From DASVEE01 sp036380735 (lineage in GTDB: Bacteria > Acidobacteriota > Thermoanaerobaculia > Gp7-AA8): DNA of 64,000 nucleotides. Positions 1 to 8,556 of this stretch are shown here, one piece after another; the stretch's first letter is position 1, and each line of letters starts with the position of its first letter. The stretch spans positions 1 to 64,000 of the forward strand of contig DASVEE010000044.1 in assembly GCA_036380735.1 (NCBI GenBank). The letters run 5' to 3'. Both the position numbers and the translations under genes were made by a program. The notes beneath the pieces were generated by a model. That model did no database searches. It saw only the letters and a list, made by a program, of their open reading frames with translations, and was not told the origin of the DNA.

Positions 1-376
1 GAAGACCTCCACGGGGCTGCCCGCCCACCCGGGAGGTTGCTTTCGTCTTGCCTGTAGGCGACTGTCAAGGATGTCCCCGTCGAAGTGTCAGGAATGTCCC
101 CGCGAGTTCACCCTCTCCCCGCAAAGGCCGGGGAGAGGGGCGACGGGGGCGCTACGCGCCGCCCGCGAAAGCCGGGATCTTCGGTTCGTCCTATGAACTT
201 TTGACCCGGGCGTCACCCTCCGGTCTGTCGTTCGCGGAGCACGCATCGTTCGCACTCGCGATGCGGAGTTTGGGTTCGTCGGGTCAGCCGCAGCGACGTT
301 GCATCGGGGACTGATGGGACGAATAGGACCTATGGGACTTTCATTCGTCCCATAGGTCCTATGAGTCCTATTGGTT
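1..376. other. Intergenic region with repeats, no supported gene
   Basis: I see no credible gene here. Two similar 16-17 base words (TGTCAAGGATGTCCCCG and TGTCAGGAATGTCCCCG, about 65-107) form a short direct repeat that may be a remnant of an insertion-sequence end; this is a guess. A GC-rich palindrome follows at 110-160 and a 9-bp-unit array at 315-380. The only long open frame has no ribosome binding site and no recognisable protein character. Confidence 0.5.
108..165. repeat. Dispersed palindromic element (CTCTCCCCG...CGGGGAGAG)
   Basis: A hairpin-forming stretch with arms CTCTCCCCG and CGGGGAGAG is followed by GGCGCTACGCGCC. The same sequence occurs in the opposite orientation near 30303-30345, so it is a dispersed intergenic repeat. 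It could be a REP-like element; nothing here shows a function. Confidence 0.6.
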
Positions 377-380
377 CTAT
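315..380. repeat. 9-bp-unit array A with inverted half
   Basis: A run of 9-bp units (GGGACGAAT, AGGACCTAT, GGGAC...) is followed directly by its reverse complement (ATTCGTCCC, ATAGGTCCT...). The block can therefore fold as a hairpin. It lies at the 3' end of the DUF11 gene on the minus strand, where it could act as a terminator, and overlaps its last codons. Confidence 0.8.
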
Positions 381-2140
381 CTCTTCAGGACGAACGCCGC
401 CACTGCCGCGAGCAGCACTGCCAGCGCCATCAAAGCCGCTTCGTCGAGGGTGGGGATGGCGGCTGCGGCCGCGGCGCCGACGATGAACGTCGTCGGGTCG
501 GTGGCGCCGCCGGGGGACGTGGCGGCGTCGGTCTGGCGAGTCGCTTCGTTGGTGCCGTTGCCGTCGCCGTCGTAGTTGATGGTGCCCTGGTTGCTCACGG
601 TCGCTCCGGGGGTGGCGTCCGGGCGGACGGTGGCGTTGATGGTGATGGTCACGGTGCCGCCGGCGGCGATCGCGCCGTTCCAGGTCACGGTGTTGGTGCC
701 GACGGTCGCGACGGCGGTGCCGCTGGTGGCGGTCGCGGAGACGAGCGTCAGTTGCGGCGGCAGCACGTCGAGGAATTCGTTGCCGGGGTTGTCGCCCTGC
801 GCTCCCGCGCCGTTGTTCGTCAGCACGACGGTGTACGTCACGGCGCTGCCGGGGATGAAGGCTCCGCTCACGCCCTTGGTGCCGCTGACGTCCGCGCCCG
901 CGGGGGGCGCGGCGACGGTGGTTGTGGTGGTGGCGCTGTTGTTCGCGCTGTTGGGGTCGGGCGTCGTCGACGCCATCGTGGCGGTGTTGGTGAGGACGGT
1001 GCCGGCGGGGACGCTCGGATCGACGTTGACCACCAGGGTGAAGAATTCGACGGTCGGGAAGAAGCTGGGGTTGGTGCAGGTGACGGTGCCGGTCGTGCCG
1101 ACGGGCGGCGTGACGCACGTCCACGGGCCGGTCGTGGAGAGCGACACGAACGTCGTCCCGGCGGGCAGCGTGTCGGTGAAGGAAGCCGCGGCGGCGTTGC
1201 TCGGGCCGGCGTTGGTAATGGTGATCTGGTAGGAGAGGTTGTCGCCGGCGATCACCGGATCGGGTGAGTCCGTCTTGCTGAGCAGGAGGTCGGCCGAGGC
1301 GGTGACGGTCGTGGTGGTGGTGGCGGCGTTGTTGACCAGGTTCGGATCGGGCGTCGTCGCGGAGAGCGTCGCCGTGTTCGTCAGCACGGTGCCGGCGGCA
1401 ACGGTGGGATCGACTCGCACCACGAGCGTGAAGAAGTCGGCCGTCACGAGGTAGCTGCTGTTCGTGCACGTGACGGTGCCGGGGGAGCCGACGGCGGGCG
1501 TGGTGCACGTCCACGGTCCGCTCGTGGAGAGCGACACGAACGTCGTCCCGGCGGGCAGCGTGTCGGTGAAGGTCGCGTCCGCGTTGCTCGGGCCGTTGTT
1601 CGTCAGAACGATCGCGTAGGAGAGGTTGCCGCCGGCGTCGACCGGATCGGGCGCGTCGGTCTTGCTGAGCTGCAGGTCGGCCGAGGTGTTGACGTTGGTG
1701 GTTTCGGTGTCGGTGTTGTTGGCGGGGTTGGGGTCCGGGCCGGCCGAGGTGACGGTGACGGTGTTGGAGAGCACGGTGCCGGCGGTCAGTCCGGCGTTGG
1801 AGGCCACGGTGATGTTGAAGTTGGCGGTGGCCACGGGGAGCGAAGCGATGCTGCAGGTAACGGTGCCGTTCGCGCCTACGGCGGGCGTGACGCACGTCCA
1901 GCCGCCCGGCTGGGAGAGGGAAACGAACGTCGTGCCCGCGGGGAGCGGATCGCTCCACGAGACGGTGCTCGCCGGGTCGGGGCCGTTGTTCGTGACGGAG
2001 ACGGTGTAGAAGAAGTTCTGGCCGGCGTTGATGGGGTCGACGTTGTCGGTCTTGGTGACGCTGACGTCGGACTGCGCGTAGGCCGCGTTTGCGGCGAAGA
2101 GGGAGAGCACGACCAGCAAGAGGGCGCGGCGAACGTTCAT
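377..2140 (-). CDS. Secreted DUF11-repeat protein with IPTL-type C-terminal signal
   Basis: This 587-residue protein starts with a signal peptide (MNVRRALLLVV...AYAQ) and then carries four DUF11-type beta-sandwich repeats. Each opens with a version of ADLxLSKTDxPDP and contains the word DPLPAGTTFVSL or DTLPAGTTFVSL. The C-terminus has IPTLDEAAL, a hydrophobic helix and a final KR, which matches the layout of IPTL-CTERM sorting signals. The likely role is an exported surface or matrix protein. I chose ATG 2140 over the upstream GTG 2155 because GGAGG lies four bases before it. The repeats are close enough at DNA level to leave long open frames on the other strand, which are shadows. No sorting enzyme for the tail is in the window. 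Confidence 0.85.
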   Translation of the reverse strand: MNVRRALLLVVLSLFAANAAYAQSDVSVTKTDNVDPINAGQNFFYTVSVTNNGPDPASTVSWSDPLPAGTTFVSLSQPGGWTCVTPAVGANGTVTCSIASLPVATANFNITVASNAGLTAGTVLSNTVTVTSAGPDPNPANNTDTETTNVNTSADLQLSKTDAPDPVDAGGNLSYAIVLTNNGPSNADATFTDTLPAGTTFVSLSTSGPWTCTTPAVGSPGTVTCTNSSYLVTADFFTLVVRVDPTVAAGTVLTNTATLSATTPDPNLVNNAATTTTTVTASADLLLSKTDSPDPVIAGDNLSYQITITNAGPSNAAAASFTDTLPAGTTFVSLSTTGPWTCVTPPVGTTGTVTCTNPSFFPTVEFFTLVVNVDPSVPAGTVLTNTATMASTTPDPNSANNSATTTTTVAAPPAGADVSGTKGVSGAFIPGSAVTYTVVLTNNGAGAQGDNPGNEFLDVLPPQLTLVSATATSGTAVATVGTNTVTWNGAIAAGGTVTITINATVRPDATPGATVSNQGTINYDGDGNGTNEATRQTDAATSPGGATDPTTFIVGAAAAAAIPTLDEAALMALAVLLAAVAAFVLKR

Positions 2141-2259
2141 GAAGCCTCCGAGCACTGAATTAATGACGGCACGCGCATTCTGTCAGAGGATTTTGTGAAC
2201 AGTTGTTACCGAACTGGGTCGCGGTGAGTGCGCCTACACTCAACAGCAGGGATCGCCAC

Positions 2260-2342
2260 GAATGGGACCGATGGGACGAAGAGACGTCCGATTTGTCCCA
2301 TAGGTCCTATCCGTCCCACAGGTCCGATTCGTCCTCTCGGAC
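2260..2342. repeat. 9-bp-unit array B
   Basis: Units such as GGGACCGAT and GGGACGAAG are followed by inverted units (TTTGTCCCATAGGTCCTAT...). It sits between the DUF11 gene and the upstream MBL-fold gene, both on the minus strand. Confidence 0.8.
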
Positions 2343-2356
2343 TCCCCTGCCAGCGC

Positions 2357-3121
2357 CTACAGCGTGTAGTTCTTTTCCAGCAGCACTCTGGCGCGGCGGT
2401 CGCGGAGGTTGCGGATCTGGGATTCGATGTCGCGCTCGAAGGGGATCTTGCGGTGGGAGGCGTAGACGGGGGCGTCGACGTCGATCTTCTTGAGCTCTTC
2501 GCCGAAGGACTGGGGGGAGAGGTGCGCGGAGTCGTCGGCCAGCGACTGCTGGTCGTTGGGGAACGACGCCTCGGTCACCACGGCCACCACGTTCTGGCAC
2601 TTGTTGGTGCGCTTCCAGATCTCCTGCGTCGGGCCCGTATCGCCGGTGAAGGTGATGGTCTGGCCGCCGAGCTCGATGATGACGCCGGAGGCGGGGATCT
2701 GGTGATCGACCGGGACGGCGGTCAGGCCGACGTCGTTGAACATCGTCTTCTTGCCGTTCGTCAGGGCGCGGTACTGCACGGCGGGCTTGTTCGTCAGCGG
2801 GGAGACGAGGTTGGAGAAGTCGGGCCAGACGATGCCGTTGAAGACGTTCTTCGTCAGCAGGTCCATGACGTCGCGCGCGGCGAAGATCGTCAGCGGCGGG
2901 GCGTTCTGGCTGAAACGGTTATGGATGAGGTGCGGCAGATCGCGGATGTGGTCCGCGTGCGAGTGCGTGATGAACACGGCCTGGATGCGGGATTGCTGGA
3001 CGAACGAAAGCTTCGAAGTCAGCGTGCCGGCATCGACGGCGAGCCAATCATCGAGCAGGTACCCGGTCAGGTTGTGTTCCGCATCTGACGCCCCATAGGC
3101 GCCGAGCACCTTCAGCCGCAT
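2357..3121 (-). CDS. MBL-fold hydrolase, class II cAMP phosphodiesterase-like
   Basis: The 254-residue protein has the metallo-beta-lactamase signature HSHADH, preceded by a beta strand and AVDAGT, and later DHQIP, TFTGDTGP and YASHRKI, which fit the further metal-binding loops. The spacing resembles class II 3',5'-cyclic nucleotide phosphodiesterases and related RNase Z-like hydrolases. A role in cyclic nucleotide turnover is therefore possible but not proved. I placed the start at ATG 3121, preceded by GGACGGGAG; the longer frame to 3238 would run into the divergent helicase gene. No signal peptide is visible, so it should be cytoplasmic. Confidence 0.75.
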   Translation of the reverse strand: MRLKVLGAYGASDAEHNLTGYLLDDWLAVDAGTLTSKLSFVQQSRIQAVFITHSHADHIRDLPHLIHNRFSQNAPPLTIFAARDVMDLLTKNVFNGIVWPDFSNLVSPLTNKPAVQYRALTNGKKTMFNDVGLTAVPVDHQIPASGVIIELGGQTITFTGDTGPTQEIWKRTNKCQNVVAVVTEASFPNDQQSLADDSAHLSPQSFGEELKKIDVDAPVYASHRKIPFERDIESQIRNLRDRRARVLLEKNYTL

Positions 3122-3177
3122 CTCCCGTCCTTCATCTGTCCTCGCGCCGGAGCACCCTATTCTTGCAGTGACAGGAG

Positions 3178-6100
3178 ATGTTGTCCAGCGATCCACATCA
3201 CATGTATGTTGGGTTTTCGGACCCTGATGACGAAACAATGAAGAAAGTCGCCGCGCTCGAGCCGTTCCACCCTGCCGTACGGGAGTGGTTCACGTCATCC
3301 TTCACCTCCCCGACGCGCGCGCAATCGCTCGGATGGCCCGCCATCGCCGCCGGACAATGGACGCTGATTACCGCTCCGACCGGCAGCGGCAAGACGCTCA
3401 CCGCGTTCCTCTGGGCGCTCGACCGCCTGATGTTCCGGCCGCGCCCGCCGAAGGAAAAGCGCTGCCGCGTCCTCTACGTCTCCCCGCTCAAGGCGCTGGC
3501 CGTCGACGTCGAGCGCAACCTGCGCGCGCCGCTGGCCGGCATCTCCAACGTCGCCTCCGCGCGCGGCGACGAGTTCGTCATCCCGGAGCTGGCCATCCGC
3601 ACCGGCGACACGCCGCAGAGCGAGCGCGCCCGCTTCCTCCGCGATCCCGCCGACATCCTCATCACCACACCCGAGTCGATCTACCTGATGCTGACCTCGA
3701 ACGCGCGCGAGGTGCTGCAGGGCGTCGAGACGCTGATCATCGACGAGATCCACGCCCTGGTCCCGAACAAGCGCGGCGCCCACATGGCGCTGTCGCTGGA
3801 GCGCCTGGCCATGCGCTGCGACGCGCCGCCGCAAAGAATCGGGCTGTCGGCCACGCAGCATCCGCTGGAGGAGGTGGCGCGGTTTCTGGGCGGGTGTGAG
3901 GTGGCGCCGGCGATAGGACGGATGGGACAAATGGGACCTATAGGACCTATGGCTTCGCTGAGCGAAGCCGATTCGTCCCATGAGTCCCATCTGTCCCATT
4001 CGTCCCATGAGGTGGCAGCCGAATTCACCGACGCCACCCGCGCGCGCTTCCGCCCGGTCACCATCGTCAACACCGAGGAGAAGAAGAAGCTGAACCTGCG
4101 CGTGGAAGTGCCGGTGGAGGACATGGCCAAGGTCGGCGAGGCCACGGAGATCCCCAGCGGCCCCGCGGCGCAGGGGCTGAAGGGGCCGTCGATCTGGCCC
4201 GCGATTCATCCGCGCCTGCTCGAGCTGATTCGCGAGCACACCTCCACGCTGATCTTCGTCAACTCGCGGCGCCTCGCGGAGCGGCTGGCCGGCGCGCTCA
4301 ACGAGCTGGCCGGCGAGACGCTCGTGCAGGCGCATCACGGCTCCATCGCCCGCGCGCAGCGCGTCGAGATCGAAGACGCGCTGAAGTCGGGACGGCTGCC
4401 GGCCCTGGTGGCGACGTCGTCGCTGGAGCTCGGCATCGACATGGGCGCCATCGACCTGGTCGTCCAGATCGAATCGCCGCCGTCGATCGCCTCCGGGATG
4501 CAGCGCATCGGCCGCGCCAGCCATCACGTCGGCGCGGTCAGCGAAGGGATCATCTTCCCGAAGTTCCGAGGGGACCTGATCGCCTGCGCCGCGGTCACGC
4601 GCGCCATGCACGAGGGGCGCATCGAGCCGACGCGTTATCCGCGCAATCCGCTCGATGTCCTCGCCCAGCACCTCGTGGCCATGGTGGCGATGGACGACTG
4701 GTCGGTCGACGACCTCTACGCCGCCGCGCGCCGCGCCGCGTCGTACGCGGAGCTCAGCCGCGGTGCGTTCGACGGCGTGCTCGACATGCTGTCCGGGCTC
4801 TACCCGAGCGACGAGTTCGCGGAGCTGCGTCCCCGCCTCACGTGGGACCGCGTGGCCAACACCATCACCGCGCGGCAGGGCGCCAAGCGTGTCGCCATCA
4901 CCAGCGGCGGCACCATCCCCGACCGCGGCCTGTACGGCGTGTTCCTCGCCGGCGCGGAGAAAACATCCAGCGCGCGCGTGGGGGAGCTCGACGAAGAAAT
5001 GGTCTTCGAGGCCTCGGTCGGCGAAACGTTCGTCCTCGGCGCGTCCACCTGGCGCATCGAGGAGATCACGCACGATCGCGTCGTCGTCACGCCGGCGCCG
5101 GGGCAGCCCGGCAAGATGCCGTTCTGGAAGGCCGACTCGGCGGAGCGCACCGTGCCGTTCGGCTTCGAGATCGGGCGCCTCGTGCGCGAGCTGCGCGCGA
5201 TGCGGCCGGCGGACGCGGTGCGCACGCTCACCTCGAAGCACGACCTCGACCGCCTCGCCGCGCAGAACTTCCTGCAGTACCTCGACGATCAGCACGAGGC
5301 CACCGGCGCCGTCCCCGACGACCGCACCATCGTCGTCGAGCGCGTCACCGACGAGCTGGGCGACTGGCGCGTCTGCGTGCTCACGCCGTTCGGCGGCCGC
5401 ATCCACGCGCCGTGGGCCATGGCCGTCGCCGCGAAGGTGCGCAACGAGCTGGCGCTCGACGTCGAGACGATGTGGGCCGACGACGGCTTCATCGTCCGCT
5501 TCCCCGAAACCGAGAAGCCGCCGCCGGCGGAGCTGATGATTCCGGACGCGGACGAAGTCGAGCAGCTCGTCGTGCGCCAGCTCGGCGCCACCTCGATGTT
5601 CGCGGCGAAGTTCCGCGAAGCCGCGGCGCGCGCGCTGCTGCTGCCGCGCCGCCGGCCGCAGGGACGCACGCCGCTGTGGCAGCAGCGCAAGCGCGCGTAC
5701 GACCTGCTGCAGGTCGCGTCGCGCTTCGGCTCCTTCCCCATCATCCTCGAGACTTACCGCGAAGTGCTGCGCGACGTGTTCGACGTCCCCGCGCTGGTCG
5801 ACATGACGCGGCGCATCCGCGAGCGGCAGATTCGCGTCGTCACCGCCGACACCGTCAAGCCTTCGCCCTTCGCCGCGGCCGTACTGTTCCGCTACGTCGC
5901 GAACTTCCTCTACGACGGCGATGCGCCGCTCGCCGAACGCCGCGCGCAGGCACTGGCCATCGACCAGGCGCAGCTCCGCGAGCTCCTCGGCGAGCCCGAG
6001 CTGCGCGAGCTGCTCGATCCCGCGTCGATCGAGCAGACGGAGCTCGAGCTGCAGCATCTCGACGAAAGCCGCAAAGTCAAAAGCGTCGACGGCATCCACG

Positions 6101-7776
6101 ACCTCCTCATTCGCCTGGGTGACCTCAGCGCCGAAGAGATCGCGGCGCGTACGCTGATCGACGCGGCGCCGGCGATCCGCGAGCTGGCCAAAGCGCGGCG
6201 CATCCTCGAAGTGACGATCGCGCGCGAGAAGCGCTTCATCGCCATCGAGGACGCCGCCCGCTATCGCGACGCCCTCGGCGTCCCGCTCCCCGCCGGCGTC
6301 GCCGAGCGTTACCTCCAGCCGGTCGCCGACGCCACGGGCGATCTCATCCTCCGCTATGCAAGAACGCACGGCCCGTTCACGCCCGCGGAGCTGGCGGGCC
6401 GCTACGGCATCGGCGTCGCGGTCGTGCTCACCACGCTCGAACGCTTCGTCGAGCGCGGCCGCATCATCGAAGGAGAGTTCCGCCCCGGCGGGACGCATCG
6501 CGAGTGGGTGGAGAGCGAAGTGCTGCGCATCATCCGCCGCCGCGCGCTGGCCAAGCTGCGCAAGGAAGCGGAGCCGGTCGACCAGCCGGCGCTGGCGCGG
6601 CTCTTCACGCACTGGCAGCACGCGGTGCGCAAACGCCGCGGGCTCGACGCGCTGCTCGAAACGATCGAGACGCTGCAGGGCTACCCGATGGCCGCGTCGA
6701 TCTTCGAGCACGAGATCCTCGGCGCGCGCCTCCAGGACTACAAACCGTCCGACCTCGACACGCTCAGCACCGCGGGCGAGATCGTGTGGGTCGGCGTGGA
6801 GCCGCTCGGCGAGCGCGATGGGCGCATCGCCGTCTACCTCACCGATCATTTGCCGATGCTGCATCGCGCGGCACCTGCGGAGCTGACGGAGCTGGAGACG
6901 AGGATCGTCGAGCACCTCCGCACCTCGGGTGCGTCGTTCTTCGCGCAGATGCAGCTCGCCGCCGGCGGCTTCCCCGCCGAGCTGGTCGACGCGCTGTGGA
7001 GTCTCGTCTGGAAAGGCGTCGTCACGAACGACACGTTCCACGCGCTCCGCGCGTTCACGCGCCCGAAGCAGCCGCGCTCCAGCGGCTTCCGCTCGCGCCG
7101 CGTCGCGCCCGCGTCGACGCAGGGGCGCTGGTCGCTCGTCGGCACCGCCGCCGCGAACGAAACGCAGCACGCCACCGCGGTCGCGCAGCAGCTCCTCAAT
7201 CGCTATGGCCTCGTCACGCGCGAAGCGCCGGCGGCGGAGGGAATCGCGGGCGGCTTCAGCGTCGTGTATCCGGTGCTGAAAGCGATGGAGGAAGCCGGCC
7301 GCATCCGCCGCGGCTACTTCGTCGCCGGTCTCGGCGCGCTGCAGTTCACCTCCGCCGGCGCCATCGATCTGCTGCGCGGCTTCCGCGAGGAGCCCGATCT
7401 GCCGGAGACGGTGATGCTCGCCTCGACCGATCCGGCAAATCCCTACGGCACGATCATCAAATGGCCCGAGACGGCGGAGCGCCTCGCACGCACCGTCGGC
7501 ACGCGCGTGATCCTCGTCAACGGCCGGATGTCGGCGTACGTCGGCCGCGGCGAAAAGCAACTGTTCCTCTTTCTGCCGGAGGATGAGCCGCTGCGCTCAT
7601 GCGTGGCGAAAGAGGTGGCGAAAGCACTGGCCTCGCTCGTGCGTGAAGGACATCGCCGCGCCCTGCTGATCGTCGACGTGAACGACGAGCCCGTGGCGCG
7701 CAGCCCGCTGGCGCCGTTCCTGGCGGAGGAAGGGTTCGTGCCGACGGCGATGGGGTATCAGATGAGGGCCGTGTGA
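3178..7776 (+). CDS. lhr: Lhr-type large DNA helicase
   Basis: The product is 1532 residues, the usual size of full-length Lhr, a superfamily 2 3'-5' DNA helicase linked to repair. Motif I APTGSGKT is at 66-73, DEIH at 189-192 and GLSAT at 222-226. The second RecA domain carries LIFVNSRRLAERLA, ATSSLELGID and QRIGRASHH, and a long Lhr-type C-terminal region follows. Residues about 246-280 (GRMGQMGPIGPM...SHESHLSHSSHE) are encoded by a 9-bp-unit array and its inverted copy and sit between motif III and the second domain, an unusual in-frame insertion. The start is uncertain: ATG 3178 is directly preceded by AGGAG, and ATG 3238 (MKKVAALEPF) is closer to the conserved start of the family. It is divergent from the MBL gene. 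Confidence 0.9.
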   Translation: MLSSDPHHMYVGFSDPDDETMKKVAALEPFHPAVREWFTSSFTSPTRAQSLGWPAIAAGQWTLITAPTGSGKTLTAFLWALDRLMFRPRPPKEKRCRVLYVSPLKALAVDVERNLRAPLAGISNVASARGDEFVIPELAIRTGDTPQSERARFLRDPADILITTPESIYLMLTSNAREVLQGVETLIIDEIHALVPNKRGAHMALSLERLAMRCDAPPQRIGLSATQHPLEEVARFLGGCEVAPAIGRMGQMGPIGPMASLSEADSSHESHLSHSSHEVAAEFTDATRARFRPVTIVNTEEKKKLNLRVEVPVEDMAKVGEATEIPSGPAAQGLKGPSIWPAIHPRLLELIREHTSTLIFVNSRRLAERLAGALNELAGETLVQAHHGSIARAQRVEIEDALKSGRLPALVATSSLELGIDMGAIDLVVQIESPPSIASGMQRIGRASHHVGAVSEGIIFPKFRGDLIACAAVTRAMHEGRIEPTRYPRNPLDVLAQHLVAMVAMDDWSVDDLYAAARRAASYAELSRGAFDGVLDMLSGLYPSDEFAELRPRLTWDRVANTITARQGAKRVAITSGGTIPDRGLYGVFLAGAEKTSSARVGELDEEMVFEASVGETFVLGASTWRIEEITHDRVVVTPAPGQPGKMPFWKADSAERTVPFGFEIGRLVRELRAMRPADAVRTLTSKHDLDRLAAQNFLQYLDDQHEATGAVPDDRTIVVERVTDELGDWRVCVLTPFGGRIHAPWAMAVAAKVRNELALDVETMWADDGFIVRFPETEKPPPAELMIPDADEVEQLVVRQLGATSMFAAKFREAAARALLLPRRRPQGRTPLWQQRKRAYDLLQVASRFGSFPIILETYREVLRDVFDVPALVDMTRRIRERQIRVVTADTVKPSPFAAAVLFRYVANFLYDGDAPLAERRAQALAIDQAQLRELLGEPELRELLDPASIEQTELELQHLDESRKVKSVDGIHDLLIRLGDLSAEEIAARTLIDAAPAIRELAKARRILEVTIAREKRFIAIEDAARYRDALGVPLPAGVAERYLQPVADATGDLILRYARTHGPFTPAELAGRYGIGVAVVLTTLERFVERGRIIEGEFRPGGTHREWVESEVLRIIRRRALAKLRKEAEPVDQPALARLFTHWQHAVRKRRGLDALLETIETLQGYPMAASIFEHEILGARLQDYKPSDLDTLSTAGEIVWVGVEPLGERDGRIAVYLTDHLPMLHRAAPAELTELETRIVEHLRTSGASFFAQMQLAAGGFPAELVDALWSLVWKGVVTNDTFHALRAFTRPKQPRSSGFRSRRVAPASTQGRWSLVGTAAANETQHATAVAQQLLNRYGLVTREAPAAEGIAGGFSVVYPVLKAMEEAGRIRRGYFVAGLGALQFTSAGAIDLLRGFREEPDLPETVMLASTDPANPYGTIIKWPETAERLARTVGTRVILVNGRMSAYVGRGEKQLFLFLPEDEPLRSCVAKEVAKALASLVREGHRRALLIVDVNDEPVARSPLAPFLAEEGFVPTAMGYQMRAV
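3913..4009. repeat. 9-bp-unit array C inside the lhr coding sequence
   Basis: Forward units AGGACGGAT, GGGACAAAT, GGGACCTAT and AGGACCTAT are followed by a perfect short palindrome (GGCTTCGCT-G-AGCGAAGCC, 3951-3969) and then inverted units. The whole forms one long hairpin. Because the unit is nine bases, the reading frame of the helicase is kept. Confidence 0.9.
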
Positions 7777-7781
7777 GGGGA

Positions 7782-7831
7782 CGATGGGACCCATAGGACG
7801 AATAGGACTGATAGGACAGATAGGACGAATG
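7782..7831. repeat. 9-bp-unit array D, forward half
   Basis: Tandem units GGGACCCAT, AGGACGAAT, AGGACTGAT, AGGACAGAT and AGGACGAAT begin just after the lhr stop codon. The inverted partner is at 8089-8151. Confidence 0.85.
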
Positions 7832-7870
7832 CGCGTGATGAGGAAGCCGGACGCCGATTGCCGCTTTTCG

Positions 7871-8073
7871 ACAGCCCGCCTTCGGCGGGCGGCAGCGATT
7901 CTTAGCCCCGGGCGTAAGCCCGGGGATGCATCCGCACCCCTCTTTCTGAGCCGGCGTGAGCCGGCGCCAAAAGGGTGTGCCGCCGGCTGGGCCGGCTCCG
8001 GTGGGGACGGGCTGATGATCCCGGGCTTACGCCCGGGGCTAAACGGCGCTGACGCCCGCCTGGGGCGGGCTGA
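7871..8073. repeat. Nested GC-rich palindromes
   Basis: Three palindromes are arranged symmetrically. The outer pair is AGCCCGCCTTCGGCGGGC and GCCCGCCTGGGGCGGGCT. The middle pair is TTAGCCCCGGGCGTAAGC at 7902 and its inverted match ending CCCGGGGCTAA near 8042. The inner pair contains GCCGGCGTGAGCCGGC and GCCGGCTGGGCCGGC. Such sequences are typical of intergenic REP-like elements. Confidence 0.7.
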
Positions 8074-8088
8074 CGTTTCGCGGGCGCC

Positions 8089-8151
8089 GTCCTATCCGTC
8101 TCGTTCGTCCTATATGTCCTATCCGTCCCATCCGTCCTATCCGTCCTATTT
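8089..8151. repeat. 9-bp-unit array D, inverted half
   Basis: Units of the type CGTCCTATC / CGTCCCATC are tandemly repeated and are the reverse complement of the array at 7782-7831. The block ends just before the ribosome binding site of the next gene. Confidence 0.85.
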
Positions 8152-8163
8152 CCAAGGAAGCCA

Positions 8164-8556
8164 ATGACCGAACAACACATCCGTGCTGCTTTCGATGAAT
8201 TTGCTGCCGCGTGGTCGGCGCACGATGTGGGGCGCATGGCGGCGTGCTGGTTTGCGCATGGCAGCGTGGTCGATCCGTGGGGACGCTTTGCCAGCGGGCG
8301 CGAAGGCGTCGCCGCGCTGCTCACGCGGGAGCATACGGAATCGATGGGCCAGAGCACGTACCGCATCGAATCGCTGGACCTCCGCGAGTTGTCGGATGAA
8401 ACCGTCGTCGCGGAAGCGGAGTGCGTCATCGACAACGCCATCGCGCCGAACGGGAAGCCGTATGCGCTGAAGCATCGGGTGAGTGCGGTGCTGGCGCGCG
8501 ACGGCGACGCGTGGCGCTTCCTCACGCTCCATCCGACGTTCCATGCCCGAGGGTGA
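8164..8556 (+). CDS. NTF2-like (SnoaL/DUF4440-type) protein
   Basis: The 130-residue product shows the SnoaL/DUF4440 pattern: an N-terminal helix (IRAAFDEFAAAWSAHDVGRMA), then FAHGSVVDPWGRFASGREGV, strands, and a closing DGDAWRFLTLHPTF. Proteins of this cone-shaped fold serve as small enzymes or ligand binders, and the substrate cannot be read from the sequence. AAGGAAG lies ahead of the ATG. The 3' end overlaps the start of the DNA glycosylase gene by 14 bases, so the two are probably co-translated. The array-rich region upstream must hold the promoter. Confidence 0.8.
   Translation: MTEQHIRAAFDEFAAAWSAHDVGRMAACWFAHGSVVDPWGRFASGREGVAALLTREHTESMGQSTYRIESLDLRELSDETVVAEAECVIDNAIAPNGKPYALKHRVSAVLARDGDAWRFLTLHPTFHARG

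Larger units (their letters stand above)
7777..8163. other. Intergenic composite palindrome between lhr and the NTF2-like gene
   Basis: The region has no supported gene. It holds a forward 9-bp array (7782-7831), a nest of GC-rich palindromes (7871-8073) and an inverted 9-bp array (8089-8151), so the entire stretch is one imperfect inverted repeat of about 370 bases. Confidence 0.8.

Noticed and set aside
65..107. Insertion-sequence end
   Set aside because: The two TGTC...GATGTCCCC-like words resemble some IS ends, but no transposase or second end is found, so it is only mentioned.
330..1958. Long minus-strand ORF overlapping the DUF11 gene
   Set aside because: Another frame of the DUF11 repeats with an Arg/His-rich, low-complexity translation. 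The frame with the signal peptide and IPTL end is the real gene.
3295..7560. 1421-codon ORF antisense to lhr
   Set aside because: Long open antisense frames are common in very GC-rich genes; the translation has no domain and the helicase is complete on the plus strand.
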